From Chitinophaga sp. (lineage in GTDB: Bacteria; Bacteroidota; Bacteroidia; Chitinophagales; Chitinophagaceae): 64,000 bases of DNA. This document shows positions 1 to 9,500 of the stretch, in pieces. A program made the position numbers and the translations under genes. Within the stretch, counting starts at the first letter, position 1, and each line of letters opens with the position of its first letter. The notes under the pieces were generated by a model. It was not told where the DNA came from and ran no database searches. It saw nothing but the letters and a program-made list of their open reading frames with translations. The DNA is taken from contig NZ_JAGHZS010000002.1 of assembly GCF_017745275.1 (NCBI RefSeq), positions 545,859 to 609,858 of the forward strand, in the 5' to 3' direction.

Positions 1-22
1 ACACTTTCCGGGAAAACCATTC

Positions 23-499
23 CTACTGTTTAGGCGCGATGATTTTACTCATTAATGTTTCTTCATAGCCAACATTATAGTGATAGATGGTAAAGTCTCT
101 CACTTTCTGCCAGCCATTCTTGTAGTAAAATGCCAGTCCTTCCGGAGAAGCGCCCAGTTGCAATTCTGTCAATCCCAGGCTTGCCGCGTAACTTTCGAGG
201 TGGTCCATTAATAATTTGCCTATTCCCTGGCGCATATTTTCCAGCCGGGTGTAGAAGCCTACTACGAAGTCGCCGTCTAACGCAATAGTACCTACGATTT
301 TGTTGTTGATCTCCGCGCAAAATACCGCCTGGGCGGAGATTTTCTCGCGCAGTACGGGTACGGAATAATATCTGACAAATGTTTCCCACTGCAGTTGGTT
401 GTAGTGAGGTTTCAGCATGGCGTGTGTATTCTCATAAATCATCTCGCTTAATTGTTCTGCATCTGATATCTGCGCGTTCCTGATATGGAGTGTTGACAT
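23..499 (-). CDS. GNAT family N-acetyltransferase
   Basis: This 158-residue protein is read as a GCN5-related acetyltransferase that moves an acetyl group from acetyl-CoA to an unknown amine. The acetyl-CoA loop is visible around residues 90-97 as RQGIGKLL, matching the family pattern R/Q-x-x-G-x-G/A, and the C-terminal half has the typical FYYKNGW strand-turn of motif B. I start at the ATG at 499 (MSTLHIRNAQ) because the family begins at this beta strand; the frame stays open 22 codons further upstream, but those residues look like translated spacer. The gene stands alone, divergent from the zinc-ribbon gene at 654. The substrate cannot be told from sequence. Confidence 0.85.
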   Translation of the reverse strand: MSTLHIRNAQISDAEQLSEMIYENTHAMLKPHYNQLQWETFVRYYSVPVLREKISAQAVFCAEINNKIVGTIALDGDFVVGFYTRLENMRQGIGKLLMDHLESYAASLGLTELQLGASPEGLAFYYKNGWQKVRDFTIYHYNVGYEETLMSKIIAPKQ

Positions 500-653
500 A
501 TAAAGGGTTGTTGTAACATTGAATAGTATCTCAGCAGCAAGATAAGAAATCGGGCAAACATACAATTATAAATTATGTGTCAGATGGACATAATGGGACG
601 CCTGGCCCCCAGATCATTTGTTTTTCCTATTTTACGTCCATAATACGTATAAA

Positions 654-920
654 ATGGATCCCCTGTATGATGAGTTGAAAGACTATATCTATCGTTATTG
701 TGAGCGCTTTATGACAGCAGACGAAGTAGATGCGAAGAGGATAGCATTGTACCATTTCCCGTCAATGGAATCTGAGCCGGTGCTTAAGGAACGAATTGTT
801 AAACGGTTATGGGAACAGCACCAGCATGAATTGCCTTTAAACCTTTGTCCGGTGTGTAATAGAATTGCAAGGACGCCGAAAGCCCGTCAATGCCAGTTTT
901 GCTTTTATAATTGGCATTGA
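654..920 (+). CDS. Small zinc-ribbon protein, unknown function
   Basis: The protein has 88 residues and two CxxC pairs near its C-terminus (CPVC and CQFC, about 16 residues apart). This is a likely four-cysteine zinc ribbon. The N-terminal 55 residues are charged and probably helical. I chose the ATG at 654 (MDPLYDEL); the upstream in-frame ATG at 618 would add twelve hydrophobic residues that resemble translated leader. It lies 35 bases before the SMI1/KNR4-like gene and may share its transcript. I do not recognise the family and assign no function. Confidence 0.6.
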   Translation: MDPLYDELKDYIYRYCERFMTADEVDAKRIALYHFPSMESEPVLKERIVKRLWEQHQHELPLNLCPVCNRIARTPKARQCQFCFYNWH

Positions 921-955
921 GCATTGGTGTTTCATTAGATTAAAACAAAATAGTT

Positions 956-1750
956 ATGGGACCTATACCTAAAGATTATATTGATTTTTTACATTGGCTA
1001 AAGAATCACACGGAGGATTATTGGAGCCGGGATCCGGAAACATCAACGAGTGAAAATAAATGTCCGAAATGGATACATGGCGCCAAATGGATTGGAATGA
1101 CTGATGAGCAGATTGATGAAGTAGAAGAACGATATGGTTTCACTTTTACGCCGGACCATAGATTATTTCTCAAAATCCTGCATACCATTGACCGGAAAGA
1201 AAGAGTATATGAATACTACGGCAGTGAGGAGGGAGAATACTACGAATGCTCGTTTATGCGTAACTGGTTGACAGATGATGAAGATATAAAGCCCAGATTG
1301 AATTCCGTGTATGATAGAATATTGAAAGATGTTATAGCAAATAAATTTTGGATAAACTCCTGGGGAACGAGATCCGGCAATGTGGAAGAAAGAGTAAATA
1401 TCTTTAATGAAAAATATGCAAAAGCGCCCAGGTTGGTACCAGTTATAGCGCACAGGTACCAGGTAGCAGATTTGTCGCTGGAGACAAATCCGGTACTGTC
1501 CATCCTGGGCACGGACATTGTTTATTACGGAACTGATTTTCGGCATTACCTGCTGAAGGAACTTTCAGAACATCTTAATATATACCATAGCGTATTTGAT
1601 GAGGAAGATCAGGTCTGGTACTGGGAGGTAAATGACGAGTATAAAGATTACTTTGAAAGCTACGATAAAAACAACCTGCCGGAGTTCCCCTTCTGGAAAA
1701 GTTTTGTTTTATTTGATTGGACTAACCACGCCAATAATATCCATTTATAA
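956..1750 (+). CDS. SMI1/KNR4-like protein
   Basis: This 264-residue protein looks like a member of the SMI1/KNR4 superfamily. The segment around residues 50-85 has the family-type start, a conserved W, then a helix leading into YGFTFTPDHRLFLKILH, which is the usual entry to the fold. In bacteria, members often act as immunity proteins against polymorphic toxins, but others are housekeeping; no toxin gene is adjacent, so immunity is only a possibility. The stop codon overlaps the start of the next gene by one base (TAATG), which points to translational coupling with the 81-residue protein that follows. Confidence 0.7.
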   Translation: MGPIPKDYIDFLHWLKNHTEDYWSRDPETSTSENKCPKWIHGAKWIGMTDEQIDEVEERYGFTFTPDHRLFLKILHTIDRKERVYEYYGSEEGEYYECSFMRNWLTDDEDIKPRLNSVYDRILKDVIANKFWINSWGTRSGNVEERVNIFNEKYAKAPRLVPVIAHRYQVADLSLETNPVLSILGTDIVYYGTDFRHYLLKELSEHLNIYHSVFDEEDQVWYWEVNDEYKDYFESYDKNNLPEFPFWKSFVLFDWTNHANNIHL

Positions 1751-1995
1751 TGAATATTCCTGACAGCATTAATACAAAAGCTGACTTTATACGTTTTATT
1801 GGCCTTCTTATAGAAGACCTGAAAAACAATCCCACTGAATGGGAAAACAAGACCTTACCAGACTTTTTAGATGCCATGGCCAATTGGACGGAAGATATGG
1901 ATGGGTACTATATTAACCATCATCTTCCTGTACCCACAACTGTAAACTGGCAGGTATTTGCCAATATACTGGCCGCTGCAAGAATATATGAATAG
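1750..1995 (+). CDS. DUF7660-like small protein
   Basis: The product has 81 residues. It is acidic and rich in Trp and Asn, with the pattern F-x(5)-L-x(2)-D-L-x-N-N-x(2)-WEN followed by a second block FLDAMANWTEDMDGYY. From memory this layout fits the DUF7660 family, whose function is unknown. The start codon overlaps the stop of the SMI1/KNR4-like gene, so the two are very likely made together. Proteins of this kind are frequent next to SMI1-type genes, which suggests, without proving, a role in a toxin-immunity setting. Confidence 0.55.
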   Translation: MNIPDSINTKADFIRFIGLLIEDLKNNPTEWENKTLPDFLDAMANWTEDMDGYYINHHLPVPTTVNWQVFANILAAARIYE

Positions 1996-2002
1996 TAAGG
2001 AT

Positions 2003-2923
2003 TTACGCAATAATCACATTCTTCAAATTAACATATAATCCCTTCAATGCCGTATAAGTTAGCTTATCCATGGTAGCGCCATCAAAGCATACAGATTGCA
2101 AAGCGCGGTAAGATTTGTTGGTAAAAGAGAACGGTAGTTTGAAGGTTACGTTTTTCAATGTAGCGCCTTTGAAGGATGCATTTTTCAATGAAGATTTATT
2201 AAACTGTACGCCAATAAAGGACTGTTCATCAAAGCAGGCTCCTTCCAGGTTGCATTGATGGAAATCAACCCCATCAAAAATACAGCGCTCAAAAACAGTT
2301 TTGTTAAGTTCCGTGGTAGCGAAGTTTACATCGGTTAATGTAACATCTGTGAACCTGGCACCTTGCCCGGACATGTGCAGGGTAGTGCGTATCAATATCG
2401 TTTTGTTGAAAACAGCATCTGTGAGGTCAACAATAGAGAAGTGGCAGTCGGTCAGGTTTGCTCCTTCGAAATTAGCTTCTCTAGCATCCAGGGTATTAAA
2501 GGAGGAACCAGTTAAATCGGCGCCGGTAAAGTTCGTCCCTTGCAGTGAGCTCACTTTGAACTTCCCATTATGTAGTGTAACCCCGGCAAAATTCTCCTGC
2601 TGCAAATCAATGGCATTGAGATTAATCAGCACTTGCCGGTCTTGCGAACGGGAACTGGTTGCTGCTACTGGTGGTGTAACAGGCGTAGTTGAGGGGGAGG
2701 TGTCCTGGGGGGCTGATGATAAGTTGGCGGAGAAATAGTTAAAGTCCACACCCAGGATTTCCGCCAGGCGATGGAAAGTTGTGATGTCGGGCATTGATTC
2801 TCCCCTTTCCCATTTTCCAACAGCCTGGGGACTAATAAAAAGTTGTTGGGCAAGCCGTGCCTGGGACATCCCCTGCGCTTTCCGCGCCTGGGCAATTTTA
2901 CCGCCTATAGTCTGGGTATCCAT
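2003..2923 (-). CDS. XRE-family HTH / pentapeptide-repeat fusion
   Basis: The protein has 306 residues in two parts. Residues about 1-60 are a Cro/C1-type helix-turn-helix (IAQARKAQGMSQARLAQQL, then SPQAVGKWERGESMPD). After a Ser/Thr/Pro-rich linker at about 70-95, the rest is a pentapeptide-repeat right-handed beta helix with many A(D/N)Lxx/F units such as TNFTGADLTGSSF and ANFEGANLTD. The N-terminal part should bind DNA; the beta helix may bind a protein or mimic DNA. I start at the ATG at 2923, which places the HTH at the very N-terminus; a TTG seven codons upstream is less likely. It converges with the gene ending at 1995 and is divergent from the azoreductase gene. Confidence 0.85.
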   Translation of the reverse strand: MDTQTIGGKIAQARKAQGMSQARLAQQLFISPQAVGKWERGESMPDITTFHRLAEILGVDFNYFSANLSSAPQDTSPSTTPVTPPVAATSSRSQDRQVLINLNAIDLQQENFAGVTLHNGKFKVSSLQGTNFTGADLTGSSFNTLDAREANFEGANLTDCHFSIVDLTDAVFNKTILIRTTLHMSGQGARFTDVTLTDVNFATTELNKTVFERCIFDGVDFHQCNLEGACFDEQSFIGVQFNKSSLKNASFKGATLKNVTFKLPFSFTNKSYRALQSVCFDGATMDKLTYTALKGLYVNLKNVIIA

Positions 2924-3087
2924 ATGATAGTTTTTATGCAGCAAAGATATCGTGCTTCACACGGGGAATCAACAAAAAGCAGCAACTGTTAGTTGTTATT
3001 ACGCTACTTACAGTGTTTTTGTAAGATAATTAACAAGAATGTCCCCCTTTTTGAGGTTCGGTCGTCATAAGGAAAAACAGACCATTT

Positions 3088-3681
3088 ATGACTAAGAAGA
3101 CAGCATTGCACATTATTTCCAGTGCCCGGGGTAACGGATCATATAGCAGGGCCTTGAGTTCAGCTATTATTAACAAGTTAATCAGCAGCCAGGAAATTGA
3201 CACTGTAGTGGAAAGGGACCTGACTAAGGAAACACCACCATTTATTAAAGAAGACCTGGTGGGCGCATTTTATACCAACCCGGGATCAGTAGAACAGCAG
3301 CAGTTGTTAAAATATGCCGATACGGTAGTGAGTGATGTCAGTAATGCCGATATTATCGTGATCGGTACACCTATGTACAACCTGGGCATGTCTGCCGTAT
3401 TAAAGGCCTGGATCGACCAACTGGTCCGTTATGGAGTAACCTATGGTTATGACGGCGATGGTGTGAGGAGCGGCCTTCTGAATGGCAAAAAAATATACCT
3501 GGCGATTGCCTCCGGGGGGCGACTGGCAGATTGGCCCAACGGACATGAGTTTATAGCTTCTCACATTGAAGCAGTTATTCGTGCATATGTTGGATTGGCA
3601 GAAATTCATACTTTCAGGGTTGAAGGCACTGTAATGCCTGGTTTTGAACCAGACTATCAAAAGATTTTAGCGCACTTGTAA
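3088..3681 (+). CDS. azoR: FMN-dependent NADH-azoreductase family
   Basis: This 197-residue flavodoxin-fold protein belongs to the AzoR/NQO family, which reduces azo bonds and quinones with NAD(P)H through FMN. The phosphate-binding start (ALHIISSARGNGSYSRAL), the GTPMYNLGMSAVLKAWIDQL segment and the ASGG motif near residue 147 line up with known azoreductases, and the length is usual. It stands five bases before the YCII-domain gene, so the two probably form an operon. The reaction is well supported at family level; the natural substrate is more likely quinones than azo dyes. The 143-base spacer to the divergent XRE-pentapeptide gene holds the promoter. Confidence 0.85.
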   Translation: MTKKTALHIISSARGNGSYSRALSSAIINKLISSQEIDTVVERDLTKETPPFIKEDLVGAFYTNPGSVEQQQLLKYADTVVSDVSNADIIVIGTPMYNLGMSAVLKAWIDQLVRYGVTYGYDGDGVRSGLLNGKKIYLAIASGGRLADWPNGHEFIASHIEAVIRAYVGLAEIHTFRVEGTVMPGFEPDYQKILAHL

Positions 3682-3686
3682 AATAT

Positions 3687-4034
3687 ATGACCATGAAGGA
3701 ATTCGCATTAATTTTCAGAATAGGGGATATCGCTGATTTTACGCCATCACCGGAACAGATGAAGGAACGCATGGAGTGGTTAGCTACCATGGATGTACAG
3801 CATAAATTAGTGGATAAAGGAAACTCACTGTTGCCTGGGAGAGGAAGCGCTAAAACGGTGAAAGCAGATAATGTGGTGACTGATGGACCTTATACGGAAA
3901 TTAAGGAGTTCATTGTAGGGTATGTAATTATATGGGCAGATGATATAGAAGAGGCGGTGGCTATTGCCAAAACAAGCCCGGTATTCAAAATAGGAGGAAA
4001 TGTGGAAGTAAGAGAAATATTGGGAAGGGAATAG
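3687..4034 (+). CDS. YCII-related (DGPF-type) domain protein
   Basis: The product has 115 residues. The motif DGPYTEIKEFIVGYVIIWADDIEEAVAIA is spread over residues 70-98 and is typical of the YCII/DGPF family, a ferredoxin-like alpha/beta barrel often encoded beside ECF sigma factors. No catalysis is established for most members. It starts five bases after the azoreductase stop codon; a second ATG two codons later (MKEFALIF) is an equally good start. The likely role, by neighbourhood, is something accessory to the azoreductase, but this is inference only. Confidence 0.8.
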   Translation: MTMKEFALIFRIGDIADFTPSPEQMKERMEWLATMDVQHKLVDKGNSLLPGRGSAKTVKADNVVTDGPYTEIKEFIVGYVIIWADDIEEAVAIAKTSPVFKIGGNVEVREILGRE

Positions 4035-4225
4035 TTAGCATCCAACTCTCAAAAGCGTGATTCCGGCAACATCCCTTTGAATTTTCCGTTCTCAACACGA
4101 TAATAAAGTTATTGTCATGTTCAAAATAGAGAACTCCCGGCTGGCTGCACTCCACGGATCCGGCGGCTTCATTACCTGACCACCGCGCTTATTTTCTTAA
4201 ATTATAAGACACAAAATCTTAAGTT

Positions 4226-4552
4226 ATGCTTAACAGAAAATTTGCGTCCAAAGTTTGTCTGGTAGCCGCCTTCAGCATGATAGGCGCTTTAACCGTAACT
4301 GCACAACCGCTTGTGTCAAAAGCAACTGTTCCTGCCCGGGCTTCCGCTGCCCTGACGGTGTACCAGCAGGAATTTAACTACGGTTACCTGGAAGGCCAAA
4401 AGTATCGCCAACGTAACGATTATGCAGGGTATCAATACATGCTGAATCACTATCGTTCCGCCTGGCAAATGTACCCGGAGAACGGTGAGTTTTACCGTGG
4501 CAGAATAGATGGATTGAATGCCGGCTGGAATAATAATGTGATTGATCTGTAA
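4226..4552 (+). CDS. Small secreted protein, unknown
   Basis: The protein has 108 residues and begins with a clear Sec signal peptide (positive MLNRKFASK, hydrophobic stretch, cleavage likely after TVTAQ near residue 27). The mature part of about 80 residues is rich in Tyr, Asn and Gly and has no cysteine, so it is probably a small periplasmic or outer-surface protein. I do not recognise the family. A strong hairpin terminator follows directly at 4564-4617, which supports it as an independently transcribed gene. Confidence 0.6.
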   Translation: MLNRKFASKVCLVAAFSMIGALTVTAQPLVSKATVPARASAALTVYQQEFNYGYLEGQKYRQRNDYAGYQYMLNHYRSAWQMYPENGEFYRGRIDGLNAGWNNNVIDL

Positions 4553-4563
4553 GATCCATTGTT

Positions 4564-4617
4564 GTAAAATTAAAAGCGTGATGCCTTCGGAAGAAGGTAT
4601 CACGCTTTTAATTTTAC
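4564..4617 (+). terminator. Strong hairpin terminator, AAAGCGTGAT family
   Basis: A 25-base stem with a GGAA loop and a single G/U-type mismatch begins 12 bases after the small secreted protein gene. The inner arms read AAAAGCGTGATGCCTTC and GAAGGTATCACGCTTTT, flanked by A and T runs, so it can work on either strand. The core AAAGCGTGAT is shared with hairpins at 48403 and 58252. Confidence 0.85.
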
Positions 4618-4696
4618 GCCCATCCTTGTTAATGATTATTTAATATGCACATCATTTTCATCGTTTAATTTTGCTCCTGTTGAATTCGGTACTGTA

Positions 4697-5290
4697 ATGA
4701 TCCAGGAAATTAAAGATTTGTCAGACAAAGACCTGCTACAGCAATGCAATGAAGGAGATAATACTGCCTTTAACGAATTGTTTCGCCGCTATTTTAATAA
4801 ACTGTATCAATACACACTTAGCTTTACTAAAGATGCCCTGGTAGCAGAGGAGCTGGTGATGGATGTAATGCTCAACCTGTGGCTGAGAAAAGGGGATATT
4901 ACCCTCACAGACAGCCTGGGGCCCTACCTTTTCCGCGCCATGAAGAATACGCTGATCAACTATTGGCGCAAAAAGATCATTCCTACTACTTCCCTGAAAG
5001 TTACTGAGGAAATTGATTTTGCTGATTCCCGTTCGGCCGATCACTCCATCTTAACAACGGAACTGGATAACTTATATAGTCAACACCTGCAGGCACTAAG
5101 CCCTCAACGTAAAAAAGTATTTGAGCTGAGTCGCCATGAAGACCTTACCTATCCGGAAATAGCCAGCCAGCTAAACCTGTCTGTCAAAACGGTAGAACAT
5201 CATATGAGCGCGTCATTGGTTTTCCTTAGAAAGAAACTGAAACCGCTTTCTGATACTACTGTTATTATCCTTTTCCTGCTTTCTCAATAA
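4697..5290 (+). CDS. ECF RNA polymerase sigma factor
   Basis: This 197-residue protein is a sigma-70 ECF factor of the type expanded in Bacteroidota. Region 2 is at about residues 25-90 (FNELFRRYFNKLYQYTLSF, then AEELVMDVMLNLW, then YLFRAMKNTLINYWRKK) and region 4 at about 130-185 (LSPQRKKVFELSRHEDLTYPEIA, SVKTVEHHMSASL). It should direct polymerase to the TonB receptor operon downstream. The FecR-type anti-sigma gene follows 63 bases later on the same strand, the standard arrangement for cell-surface signalling. A hydrophobic tail (TVIILFLLS) closes the protein, as in many family members. Confidence 0.93.
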   Translation: MIQEIKDLSDKDLLQQCNEGDNTAFNELFRRYFNKLYQYTLSFTKDALVAEELVMDVMLNLWLRKGDITLTDSLGPYLFRAMKNTLINYWRKKIIPTTSLKVTEEIDFADSRSADHSILTTELDNLYSQHLQALSPQRKKVFELSRHEDLTYPEIASQLNLSVKTVEHHMSASLVFLRKKLKPLSDTTVIILFLLSQ

Positions 5291-5353
5291 ATTTTTCAGG
5301 ATACATTAAGGGTACCGCTATTTTTTTGTGTTTTAAAGAGTATAAGCACAAAA

Positions 5354-6346
5354 ATGGAAAAGCAGGTTGATAAAGCACTCATCAAAAAATTCATCAGTAA
5401 TAACTGCACACCAGCGGAAATAGCGGAGATACGCAAATTCCTGGCACAACCGGGTGCGGATCATATTTTTGAAGATATCCTCAATGAACAATGGGAGCGC
5501 CCTGAACTGGATATCCCGGTGGATGAAGTGCAGCTACAACAGTGGGAGCATAAGTTCCAGCAGAAAATAGCACAACTCACTGCGCAGCCTCCAACAAAAA
5601 TTAAACGATTCACTTACCTGAAATACGCGGCTGTATTGGTGCCGCTGATGGTACTGCTTGGCTATCTGCTGCGGAATCATACGAAGCCCACAACGGTGGC
5701 TATGCTCACCAGCACCACCACTACCGGTAAGCTATTGAAAATTCAGCTGCCGGATAGCACCATTGTATATTTAAATGCTTCCAGCAGTTTGCAATACCCG
5801 GAAACATTTACCGGGGATACCCGCACCGTGGCGCTGCAGGGAGAAGCCTTCTTCGACGTAAAACAGGATGAGAAGCATCCCTTCTTCGTTACCACCAATA
5901 AATTACAGGTGCAGGTATTAGGTACCTCCTTTAACGTGAGATCATATCCGGATGATGCTGATATAGCCGTTACCGTTACCACCGGTAAAGTAGGCGTAAA
6001 GGTGCCGGAGTTAAGGAGCGCCGCTGCCACCATCGTATTGCCAGACCAGGAATTTAATTACACAAAGCATACGCAGCTGGCTAAAATAGCTGCGGTAAAT
6101 GCTGTTGATAGTAAGGCCTGGGGAGAAGGCGCCTTTATATTTAATTATGAAACACTGGAAAATATCACCAAACGACTTTCCCGGTGGTATGGTGTCACCT
6201 TTGTTTGTACCAATCAAACCTTGTTACAGAAGCGTTTTAAGTTGAAACTGAAGAATGAAAACCTTCACAATATTATGTCGGCTTTAAGTACTGCCGGCGA
6301 TGGATTTAAATATGAATTCAAACACACACAAATCATCATCAAATAA
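5354..6346 (+). CDS. FecR-family anti-sigma factor
   Basis: The protein has 330 residues. A cytoplasmic anti-sigma segment is followed by one membrane helix at about residues 90-110 (YAAVLVPLMVLLGYLL), the periplasmic FecR domain (LPDSTIVYLNASSSLQYPE, GEAFFDVKQDEKHPFFV, VLGTSFNVRSY) and a C-terminal DUF4974-like domain (FIFNYETLENITKRLSRWYGV). It should hold the upstream sigma factor inactive until the TonB receptor at 6508 signals substrate binding through its N-terminal STN domain. Gene order sigma, FecR, receptor supports this. The spacer to the receptor contains a hairpin at 6427-6454. Confidence 0.93.
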   Translation: MEKQVDKALIKKFISNNCTPAEIAEIRKFLAQPGADHIFEDILNEQWERPELDIPVDEVQLQQWEHKFQQKIAQLTAQPPTKIKRFTYLKYAAVLVPLMVLLGYLLRNHTKPTTVAMLTSTTTTGKLLKIQLPDSTIVYLNASSSLQYPETFTGDTRTVALQGEAFFDVKQDEKHPFFVTTNKLQVQVLGTSFNVRSYPDDADIAVTVTTGKVGVKVPELRSAAATIVLPDQEFNYTKHTQLAKIAAVNAVDSKAWGEGAFIFNYETLENITKRLSRWYGVTFVCTNQTLLQKRFKLKLKNENLHNIMSALSTAGDGFKYEFKHTQIIIK

Positions 6347-6426
6347 ATCTGCCACCTAAAAGAAGTCGGTATGTGATCAGCTAAGTAGCGCTATCAGCAA
6401 AGAAAAGAGAAGATCCGAAAGAAAAA

Positions 6427-6454
6427 GAAGCGGAGGGTTCGAGGCCTCCACTTC
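6427..6454 (+). promoter_or_regulatory. Hairpin in the FecR-receptor spacer
   Basis: Arms GAAGCGGAGG and CCTCCACTTC pair with one C/A mismatch around the eight-base loop GTTCGAGG, 53 bases before the receptor start. No T run follows at once. It may be an RNA-level attenuator or a processing site that sets receptor output apart from FecR; there is no direct proof. Confidence 0.4.
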
Positions 6455-6507
6455 CGGGTAGCTTTTGAGATCTATTGACAATCCATGTAACAAATCTTTT
6501 AAAAGCC

Positions 6508-9500
6508 ATGTACAATTCTACGAAAAAAAAGAATGTAATTAAACACCTATGTGCAATGACCAGGTTTGCCTTTAATGTACTAGTCATTATTTTAACGCTG
6601 GCTGGTACAAGTGTTGCCGAACCAGTAAAGTCCCAGGGTATAAATGATGTCAGGGTATCTGTTACCTTGAAAGACGTACCATTGGACCAGGTACTGGATG
6701 CGCTGGAACGCCAGTCCGGCTTTACTTTCGCTTACCCGATGGAGATAGGGAAGCTAGGCCCCGTTAGCATACATGTGCAGAAAGAAACACTTGCTGCTAC
6801 ACTTGCTTCGCTGGCCGCTGATCATCGCCTCCTGTTTAAACAGGTGGGCAACCTGGTATCTGTGAGCCGTCAGCAGAAGCCGGGGCGAATTATCGGGAAG
6901 ATAACGGATGAAAAGAATGAACCGTTGCCTGGCGCTACTATCCGGGTACTGCAAACGGGTATGGTAATGCCTGGCGGTGCAGATGGTACTTATCAATTAT
7001 CTCTTCCTCCCGGTACCTACACCATTGAGGTAAGCTATGTTTCTTTCCGGTCAAAACGTATTGCGGAAGTTGTAGTAGGAGAGAATCGTGCTACCAGGCT
7101 GGATGTAGTAATGACTCCTTCCACCAGCAACCTGAACCAGGTGGTGATTACTTCTAAGTATAAAACAGAAAGTACCGCAGCGCTGTATGTACGCCAGAAG
7201 AATGAAGCAGGTATAACCAATGGTATCAGCCGCGAGCAAATAGCTGCATTGCCGGATAAGAATATCGGGGAAACACTGAAGCGCATTTCCGGGCTTTCTA
7301 CCAACGACAACCGCCGCGTGGTGGTGCGTGGCATCGCGGAACGGTATAACCTGGCGATGATGGATGGTGCTATATTACCCAGTACAGATGTACAGGTGCG
7401 CGACTTTGAATTCGATATTGTACCCAGTAACCTGATCGATAATGTAGTGGTATCCAAAACAGCTACGCCGGATATGAGCTTTGGTTTCGGCGGTGGACTG
7501 GTACAGATCAATACCCTGGCCATCCCGGAAAATAAATTTACGACGCTGAGTATTGGTAGTAAATATATTGCCGGCAGTACCGGTAAAGATTTCCTCGGAT
7601 ATGGCCGCGGTAAAAACGATTACTGGGGCTTTGATGATGGCAGCAGGGATCATTTTCCGAAAGACCTGCTGATTTTTACGAATCAAAATTATAACCCTAC
7701 TAATCCCAATGCAGCGCCACCGGCTGGTGTTACCCCCATCACACCGGCGATGATTGCGGAGCAGAATAAAAAAATCGGCGGACTGGAACGCATGGGGTTG
7801 CGTACCTATAAAGCAATGCCTGGTCAGAACTACCAGTTCAGCCTGGGCCGCAGCTACCAACTAAAAGGCAGCCGGATTGGCTTTGTGGGCTCACTAAGCT
7901 ATCGTAACGAACAATCTATTGATGATATCCCGCATTTCGAACGTGGCAGTTGGGAGAAGCTGGGTGGTACCGCTTATGACGCGGAAACCGGCGAAGAGCT
8001 GGAACCTACGTATGCGCATCAATATAATTTTAATACCAGCTGGGGCGCTTTATTCAACGCCGGATGGGCATCGAAAAATCATAAAATCACGGCGCGTAAT
8101 TTTTACTCCCGCATGTTTAGTAACCAGTTTTCGCGCATTGTAGGTTTTGGGAACGATATAGGCTTTGGTAAAGACCTGCCGGCGATACGGGAATATGATC
8201 GTCCTAAGTTTATCGACTTATTGCAAACCCGCATCAATGGAGAACATACTTTTGGCGCATTTCGTTTCGACTGGAATATCTCCCGCAATCAACTCAATAA
8301 CCTGGAGAAAGATGCGGTAGAAGCGTGGCTGGCGCCTGCCAATACACTGAACGGACAGGTGTACAATGTAACGCCAAATGGAATTACGAACCCCGGTACG
8401 GGCACCTTTAACCGCGGACAATACAAATACGAAGAAACGAATCGTATTGCGGAAGCCGCGTTGAGCTATCATTTCCAGGTAGCCGGACAAAAGCAACTGA
8501 TCAAAACCGGTTACCAGTACATGGAGCGCCATGGTTACTACAACTGGACCATATTACCCATTGGTACCCTGCAACCCATCGGTAGTGTATACCCTTATGT
8601 GCCGGTGCAGCAGTGGGGACAATTTTTGGAGTTCAAAGATCCAATGAAAGACCTGCTGTACTTTCCTGCCTCCTTCTCCCAGAATGGCTACGAAGGAAAG
8701 AATGTGAACCAGGCAGTATTTGGGATGATGGATAATCGCTTCACCAGCTGGCTACGATTGGTATGGGGAATTCGCGCTGAATATTATAAATATGAGCGAC
8801 TGAAGAATGGCGCCAACGACCTGGTGATCAGTACACTGATTGACCAGGCACAGAAAAACAGGTTTGTGGATCCGGAAACAGGAAAGATAGTAACCCCGTT
8901 TGCCAACGCGGAAACAGAAGAGAAAACGTGGCGCTATCTGCCTTCCGCCAGTTTAACGGCAACGCCTATTCGAAATGTCAATATCCGCGCTGCCTATTCC
9001 CAATCCGTAGTAAGGCCTGCGCTGATTGAGAATTCACGCATGATCCGTTTTGATCCGGCAATCGGGGCTTACCGTCGCAATGAAGGCGTGCTGTCTACTA
9101 CCATTGATCACTACGATTTCCGGATGGAATGGTATCCCAAACCGGGAGAAGTTATCTCCGCAGGCGTATTCTACAAGTATTTCGATAAGCCAGTGGAACT
9201 GTACCGCATTCAGCCTGATGCCAGTATGCGGGTATATGTAACTACCCAAAACTCCGAATGGGCAAAGGTGCACGGTTTTGAATTTGACATCCGCAAGAGC
9301 CTCAGTTTTATCCGGCCGGAATGGAAATTCCTGGATAATATGTTTTTCAATGGTAACCTCACGCTGCAAAGCTCCGAGGTGCAGGGTAGCTCTTTCGTTG
9401 GAGTGGGCATGAACCCGGATAAATATGGCAACAGCTATGAATATCGTACAAAGCTGCTGCAACGCGAAAAAAGACCTTTATACGGGCAGGTGCCGGTAGT

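Noticed and set aside
6427..6460. GGTTCGAGGCC resembling a tRNA T-arm before the TonB receptor
   Set aside because: The stem and loop lengths do not fit a T-arm and no other tRNA parts are present; it is better explained as a hairpin.
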